Shown here piece by piece: positions 60,095-64,000 of a stretch of DNA of 64,000 bases (position 1 is the stretch's first letter; each line of letters begins with the position of its first letter). The stretch comes from Neobacillus niacini (GTDB lineage Bacteria > Bacillota > Bacilli > Bacillales > Cytobacillaceae). The stretch covers positions 93,005 to 157,004 of the forward strand of contig NZ_BAWM01000013.1 of assembly GCF_000759675.1 (NCBI RefSeq). The letters run 5' to 3'. The notes under the pieces were generated by a model. That model was not told the origin of the DNA, searched no databases, and saw nothing but the letters and a program-made list of their open reading frames with translations. A program made the translations under genes and the position numbers.

Positions 60095-61318
60095 TTAAAT
60101 TCGTTTTTGTTGATTATTTCGATTCGGCCAACCCGAGAAGATGGATCTGCGGTCAAAATCACGCATAGTTGGTTCACCAGAAAAACGAGATACCCCAATT
60201 TCTTGTGCCTTAGGTTCTTTATTCTCTTTTTTACTTTCTACACTGTTCATTTTTGTCTTTTCTATTTTCATTAGTGGATTTGTATCAATGGTTTCTTTTA
60301 CTTTTTTTACTTTATTTAATAGTTCCTGCGTAGAATCAGTAGTTCCTACTTTTTTCGGTGTAGGATCAGCTTTCTTTTGTTCGCGTACCGGCTGTTTTAC
60401 TTGAGCTCTTTTTTCCATTATAGGAACAGTTTGGATACTTTCTTTATCATGCTTAACGATGTTTTGAATGACTACTTCTGTTTTCTGTTTTTTACCATCA
60501 TTCTGATGTGATTGTGGCACTTCCGGTTTTGACCATCTACCTTCGATATGGCTGTTTTGTCTTACATTTACATTTTGCGGAATGTTCTCACTTTGTGTGC
60601 TTTGCTTTTGCTCTTCTAATGCGTGTTTTATTTCATTGCTAATCTTTGCCATTGGTAGTGAAGTTCTTATTGGTTCTACCCAAACCTTTTTCTCATTTTC
60701 CGGTTGATTTACAACTTTAGGAGAAGCAGCCTCCTTATTATCTACCTTATTCACAACTTTGTGCTCTGGAGTATTTGATTCTCTTTTATTTGATTTCATG
60801 AAAACTTCTGCTTCAACATAATTGTCGTCTTTAACTTCATTTTTACTTTCTGTAACCGCTGATTCCGTTTCATTTGTGTCTTCTTCTTGTTTTTCTTCTT
60901 TCCGATAGCCTTTTAAAATATTTGAAATGTGTTCAATTTTGATTAAAATTCGGTCTTCGCCATTGATTAACGTAACAAAGTCATTATCGACGATACTAAG
61001 AACGCCGTTAAATGATTGCTTATTTAAGCACAAAATTGATACCCATGAATTCTTTAATGAGCTTAATAAGTCCGCTAAACTTTGAGTTTTCATAAATTCC
61101 GTGGTTATTTCTTCACCTTTGTATTGCTTCGTATTTTTAGTGATAGCCTGAATTTTATCAATGCTATAGTAATAGACGTATTGGTTTTCGTCTTCTAGGA
61201 TAATATGATCAGACTCTACGCCCATTAATTTTCCTTTTATAATTTCTTCACCAACATATAGATTCACATAATAGCCTTTAAGTAAATCTACCGTAGATGA
61301 AAAATTATCTGATCCCAT
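60095..61318 (-). CDS. CotB-like spore-coat protein with long charged tail (407 aa)
   Basis: Residues about 10-65 and 80-140 repeat the CotB domain (VGEEIIKGKLMGVESDHIILEDENQYVYYYSIDKIQ; SWVSILCLNKQSFNGVLSIVDNDFVTLI). The remaining 260 residues are Lys/Glu/Gln/Asn-rich and low in hydrophobics, ending SIFSGWPNRNNQQKRI. In B. subtilis CotB the tail is Ser/Lys/Arg-rich and phosphorylated by CotH; this tail is long but not Ser-rich. Starts after AGGAGGAAG SD. Confidence 0.82.
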   Translation of the reverse strand: MGSDNFSSTVDLLKGYYVNLYVGEEIIKGKLMGVESDHIILEDENQYVYYYSIDKIQAITKNTKQYKGEEITTEFMKTQSLADLLSSLKNSWVSILCLNKQSFNGVLSIVDNDFVTLINGEDRILIKIEHISNILKGYRKEEKQEEDTNETESAVTESKNEVKDDNYVEAEVFMKSNKRESNTPEHKVVNKVDNKEAASPKVVNQPENEKKVWVEPIRTSLPMAKISNEIKHALEEQKQSTQSENIPQNVNVRQNSHIEGRWSKPEVPQSHQNDGKKQKTEVVIQNIVKHDKESIQTVPIMEKRAQVKQPVREQKKADPTPKKVGTTDSTQELLNKVKKVKETIDTNPLMKIEKTKMNSVESKKENKEPKAQEIGVSRFSGEPTMRDFDRRSIFSGWPNRNNQQKRI

Positions 61319-61342
61319 TTAAACTTCCTCCTTTGGGTAAAT

Positions 61343-61370
61343 TTGTCGCTTCTCTTTTGAGAAGCGACAA
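61343..61370 (-). terminator. Hairpin between cotB-type genes
   Basis: Stem TTGTCGCTTCT / AGAAGCGACAA with loop; no T run, so it is a partial or intra-operon hairpin. Confidence 0.55.
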
Positions 61371-61382
61371 GAATTCTATTTG

Positions 61383-61928
61383 TCATTGTCTTACTTGTGA
61401 ATTTTCTGCACGAACAACTCTTTGTCTCACTACTTGCTTTTCTGTTTGAGACAATTTATTCTCCTGAGATCCTTGATCTTTACTTTCTTCTTTGTTTTCA
61501 CTTTCGACTTTTAATCCATAACTAATATTTCGAATATGCCACATAGATACTCGGACAACTTCCTCTTTGCTAATTAAAGATAAGAAGTCCTTGTTTATTT
61601 CGCTAATAACACCTTCTAGTTTTTCTGGGCCTCCACGGTTAATTCTTACCCATTGGAACTTTAGGCTGTCTAAAAGACCTTGGAAGCTATCAGCGCTTTT
61701 AAATTCGAAATTCTCCGGTACCTCAATTCCTAAATCCATTGTGTCCTTTGAATTTTCTGTTACACTTTTGACATGGTGTGTATTGTAATAAAGCACACCA
61801 TCATCTTTAGTTAAGAGTACTAGATGGTCATCAAGAACGGCCATTAATTTACCGATTCTTGATTCTGGTCCTCCTCTGTCAACCTTGATCGTCTTCCCCA
61901 CTAAAGACTTCCACATGTCGTTATTCAC
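61383..61928 (-). CDS. cotB: Spore-coat protein CotB (181 aa)
   Basis: Closest in the window to B. subtilis CotB: KTIKVDRGGPESRIGKLMAVLDDHLVLLTKDDGVLYYNTHHVKSVTE and later WVRINRGGPEKLEGVISEINKDFLSLISKEEVVRVSMWHIRNISYG. The RGGPES and INRGGPE blocks are diagnostic. The Ser-rich tail is replaced by a short charged tail. Upstream of it lies cotH. Outer coat protein; its partner kinase is CotH. Confidence 0.9.
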   Translation of the reverse strand: MNNDMWKSLVGKTIKVDRGGPESRIGKLMAVLDDHLVLLTKDDGVLYYNTHHVKSVTENSKDTMDLGIEVPENFEFKSADSFQGLLDSLKFQWVRINRGGPEKLEGVISEINKDFLSLISKEEVVRVSMWHIRNISYGLKVESENKEESKDQGSQENKLSQTEKQVVRQRVVRAENSQVRQ

Positions 61929-62040
61929 AATATTTATCCTCCTTTAATTAAATAAACTTTTACACTGCATTTATATGTGTCACGGTGTGATGTTGTACTA
62001 AACGACGAGCCTTTTTTCTTACCTTTTTGTAAAAATAGGC

Positions 62041-62070
62041 AAAAAAAAGGGTATATGGAATCCATATACA
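62041..62070 (-). terminator. Terminator of cotH
   Basis: Stem GTATATGGA / TCCATATAC with eight T residues on the minus strand. Confidence 0.88.
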
Positions 62071-62080
62071 GGTGAAAAGG

Positions 62081-63148
62081 TCATAATGATGCCATTTCTT
62101 TTTTTAAATACCCATTTCTTTTCATAATAAACATAAGAATGACCTCTTTTTCTTTATCAAAATATTCCTCGTCCCTATTTATATAGGGATCTGTCCTGAT
62201 ATAGGGCTTTAGATTTTGAAATTGTTGGTCAATAATGGGTTCTAACGTTTCTAGGCAAAAGTGATTTTCTAAAATGGAAGACAAGATTTCCTTGTATTGT
62301 AATCTATATTGGTTAATATGGAGAATTCGTCCAGTTAAGGTATTATAGCCGCTTATTGGGACAAAATCGTGCTCAAGCGTCCTTCCATGAAGGTCTCTTC
62401 CCCAGGTTCCGTCATAATCCCAAGGGGTTATTTCAAATAGGCTGGTTTCACTATTTTGATAAAGAGCATAGTTATGGATAAAGCCATCAAAATTTTGTGT
62501 ACAAACTACTCCAGCGAGCCATCTTAGGTATTTATCAATATCTAGGATTTTACCAACTTCCTTTTCAAATTCCTCATTTGTAAAGGTGTTGATCATCTCA
62601 ATGAAGTCCTCTAATAAAGAAAGATCTTTTTGATCACCATATTTTATGGTGTAACCATCATCTAAACTGCTTTTAAGTTCGTTCTCAGGAGAGAGTAAAG
62701 AAAAGTTTGCGAAATAATTTGTGGCATATATGATGGGACCATCTGGCAGGTTTCTTTTTTTCAAAAGTTGTTGGTCAAAGGATTCCAGTTCCAAATAAAT
62801 ACCTTTACAAAAACCATTCATATAAAGAAGCACATGCTTAGAGCGTGGAGAAATTACACCAATACGATCGAAAAAGTCGAGGGAGAGCTTATTTCGACTG
62901 AGTGAAATGTCATCGTATTCTGCATTTAGATGAATTTCGTGAGCTCCATCGACGAGATAAGGGTTTTGAAAAATGATATTATAGGATTTTTTCTTCTTCT
63001 TTCTAATGACATTTCCCCGATAGGTTAATCCTATTTTGTATCGATTATCGCCAATTTTTAATAATGCCGGGACATGGTCATTCTCCCAAATATCATCTTC
63101 CAACTTTTGTAGCCATTTTGGATTAATGAAGATTTCATATTTTAACAC
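62081..63148 (-). CDS. cotH: CotH spore-coat protein kinase
   Basis: 355 residues from the GTG at 63148 (AGGAG SD just upstream; the ATG at 63166 lies before it). CotH blocks: YRGNVIRKKKKKSYNIIFQNP, EIHLNAEYDDISLSRNKLSLDFF, DKYLRWLAGVVCTQNFDGFIHNYALYQNSETSLFEITPWDYDGTWGRDLHG. The DYDGTWGRD segment holds the metal-binding acids of this atypical kinase family. In B. subtilis CotH phosphorylates CotB and CotG. Minus strand, divergent from the CotG-like gene. Confidence 0.93.
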   Translation of the reverse strand: MLKYEIFINPKWLQKLEDDIWENDHVPALLKIGDNRYKIGLTYRGNVIRKKKKKSYNIIFQNPYLVDGAHEIHLNAEYDDISLSRNKLSLDFFDRIGVISPRSKHVLLYMNGFCKGIYLELESFDQQLLKKRNLPDGPIIYATNYFANFSLLSPENELKSSLDDGYTIKYGDQKDLSLLEDFIEMINTFTNEEFEKEVGKILDIDKYLRWLAGVVCTQNFDGFIHNYALYQNSETSLFEITPWDYDGTWGRDLHGRTLEHDFVPISGYNTLTGRILHINQYRLQYKEILSSILENHFCLETLEPIIDQQFQNLKPYIRTDPYINRDEEYFDKEKEVILMFIMKRNGYLKKEMASL

Positions 63149-63368
63149 GTAAATACTCCTATACATACATTTTTTCTAGATAGTATGCAGCATCTCGGAT
63201 GAATGTGCCGTACAAACATCTACTTTTTTGAATCAGGGTAAAAGCATAAGAGTAAACAAATTTCCTATAAATATTAAAAAATATATGTTTGTCTATATCA
63301 AGTTCCACTTTATTACCATAAATTAGAAAGTGAAAATAATTATTTATGAAAGTGGTGGGAAAAACAAG
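63149..63368. promoter_or_regulatory. cotH/cotG-like divergent promoter region
   Basis: About 220 bp with a SigK-like CATACTATC element near 63179 on the minus strand. In B. subtilis the cotH transcript starts far upstream and runs antisense over cotG; the same arrangement is possible here. I do not assign exact promoters. Confidence 0.35.
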
Positions 63369-64000
63369 ATGATGAAGGACATGAATCAATTGCTGTCAAA
63401 GGCAAAGGATAATGGAGTCGTTTTATTTCTAGATAACAATCCAGATGAAAAGCATGAAAGAAAATGTTTCTGTAATAGTGCAGATTCAAGTGGCAGCAAA
63501 GGCAGCTGTGGCTCAAAAGGCAGTCGTGGCTCTAAGGGAAGCAAAGGCAGTAAAGGGTCTAGAGGTAGCAGAGGTAGTAAAGGAAGTAAAGGATCCCGGG
63601 GAAGCAAAGGATCAAGAGGAACTGGTGGATCACGCGGAAGCAAGGGTCCTAAGGGTCCAAAAGGTAGAAAAAGATCAAGGGGAAGTAAAGGTAGCAGAGG
63701 GTCAAAAGGCAGTCGCGGTTCAGGCGGTAGTAGAGGCAGTCATGGATCAAGAGGCAGCTGCGGTTCAGGTGGTAGCAGAGGGTCAAAAGGCAGCAGAGGG
63801 TCACGCGGTAGCAGAGGGTCAAAAGGCAGCAAAGGGTCACGCGGTAGCAGAGGGTCAAAAGGCAGCAAAGGGTCACGCGGTAGCAGAGGGTCAAAAGGCA
63901 GCAGAGGGTCACGCGGTAGTAGAGGCAGTCGTGGATCAAGAGGGAGCCGCGGCCGTGGACCAAAAGGTAAAGGACCAAAAGGAAGAAAAGGTAGCCGTGG
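63369..64000 (+). CDS. cotG: CotG-like spore-coat protein with collagen-like Gly-Ser-Lys/Arg triplets (3' end beyond window)
   Basis: At least 210 residues and still open at the window end. An N-terminal 40-residue cap (DMNQLLSKAKDNGVVLFLDN, with Cys pair CFC) is followed by repeats of G-S-K, G-S-R and a few G-P-K or G-S-C triplets: strict Gly every third residue for about 57 triplets, with one break (RSR). This is both CotG-like (Ser/Lys/Arg-rich, next to cotH) and collagen-like (G-X-Y). Serines are expected CotH targets. ATG at 63369 or 63372. Confidence 0.88.
   Translation, partial: MMKDMNQLLSKAKDNGVVLFLDNNPDEKHERKCFCNSADSSGSKGSCGSKGSRGSKGSKGSKGSRGSRGSKGSKGSRGSKGSRGTGGSRGSKGPKGPKGRKRSRGSKGSRGSKGSRGSGGSRGSHGSRGSCGSGGSRGSKGSRGSRGSRGSKGSKGSRGSRGSKGSKGSRGSRGSKGSRGSRGSRGSRGSRGSRGRGPKGKGPKGRKGSR
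63771..63914 (+). repeat. 36-bp tandem repeat inside the CotG-like gene
   Basis: Four near-identical 36-bp copies starting at 63771, 63807, 63843 and 63879, coding 12 residues (four G-x-x triplets) each. Confidence 0.88.

Noticed and set aside
63159..63389. 76-aa minus-strand ORF between cotH and the CotG-like gene
   Set aside because: It overlaps both genes, has no SD and no family; more likely part of the untranslated cotH leader.
63386..63978. Two minus-strand ORFs (Leu/Pro-rich) opposite the CotG-like repeats
   Set aside because: They are shadows of the Gly/Ser/Lys/Arg repeats read in antisense; no SD and repeat-driven composition.

Overview
The window is chromosomal DNA from an endospore-forming, low-GC Firmicute of the family Bacillaceae. 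I infer Neobacillus or a close Bacillus relative; the species cannot be fixed by eye. The evidence is AT-rich intergenic DNA, strong Shine-Dalgarno (SD) sequences with many TTG and GTG starts, a B. subtilis-type treP-treA-treR operon, a close bacillopeptidase F orthologue, the small sporulation regulators Sda and a Spo0E-like protein, and a cotB/cotH/cotG spore-coat cluster. I saw no rRNA, tRNA, CRISPR array, prophage or intact insertion sequence.

Layout. 1-3.3 kb (minus): a two-gene 2-oxoacid:ferredoxin oxidoreductase, cut by the window edge. 3.6-8.2 kb: a ParB-like orphan, a DMT / Crp-Fnr / DMT trio, a HAD nucleotidase, a GNAT and a DedA protein. 8.3-11.1 kb: a VanR/VanS-like two-component pair with a VanY-type D,D-carboxypeptidase. 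11.4-21 kb: single-gene units (TerC, VOC, P-loop protein, Sda, two GNATs, DUF1801, RMD1, SRPBCC, a SleB-like hydrolase, an MFS exporter, YuiD). 21-26 kb: an HPr-like protein with Asp at the catalytic His position, a glutaredoxin, a Tet(M)-like GTPase, a second TerC and a prolyl aminopeptidase. 26-35 kb: a charged coiled-coil repeat protein, a HEAT-protein remnant, a membrane HELGH protein, Nudix, paired CrcB fluoride channels, a PAS-GGDEF diguanylate cyclase, an MFS pump, DUF3231 and a gamma-carbonic anhydrase. 35-41.4 kb: bacillopeptidase F, then ilvA behind a T-box leader. 41.4-51.4 kb: a lipoprotein, an amidohydrolase, pseudogene fragments, small enzymes, a lipoprotein cytochrome c, RraA, a Spo0E-like frame and a methyltransferase. 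51.7-55.9 kb: the trehalose operon with a readable promoter, TreR operators and CcpA sites. 56-59 kb: a candidate small RNA, a VOC protein, a DCC protein, DUF2500 and a LysM-M14 peptidase. 59.2-64 kb: three CotB-type proteins, CotH, and divergently a CotG-like protein with collagen-like Gly-Ser-Arg/Lys triplets that runs off the end.

How genes work together. treP imports and phosphorylates trehalose, treA hydrolyses trehalose-6-phosphate and TreR represses. The CotH kinase probably phosphorylates the CotB-type and CotG-like proteins. VanRS-like signalling probably drives the adjacent carboxypeptidase. The two CrcB proteins may pair as one fluoride channel.

The most unusual structure is intergenic. 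Four arrays at 5.5, 21.4, 29.2 and 51.5 kb have partly or wholly unrelated sequences but the same geometry: a 27-bp inverted repeat plus a 25-bp spacer, giving a 52-bp period. Two further arrays have 20- and 21-bp periods. A GC-rich repeat-like element sits inside the tre operon between treP and treA.
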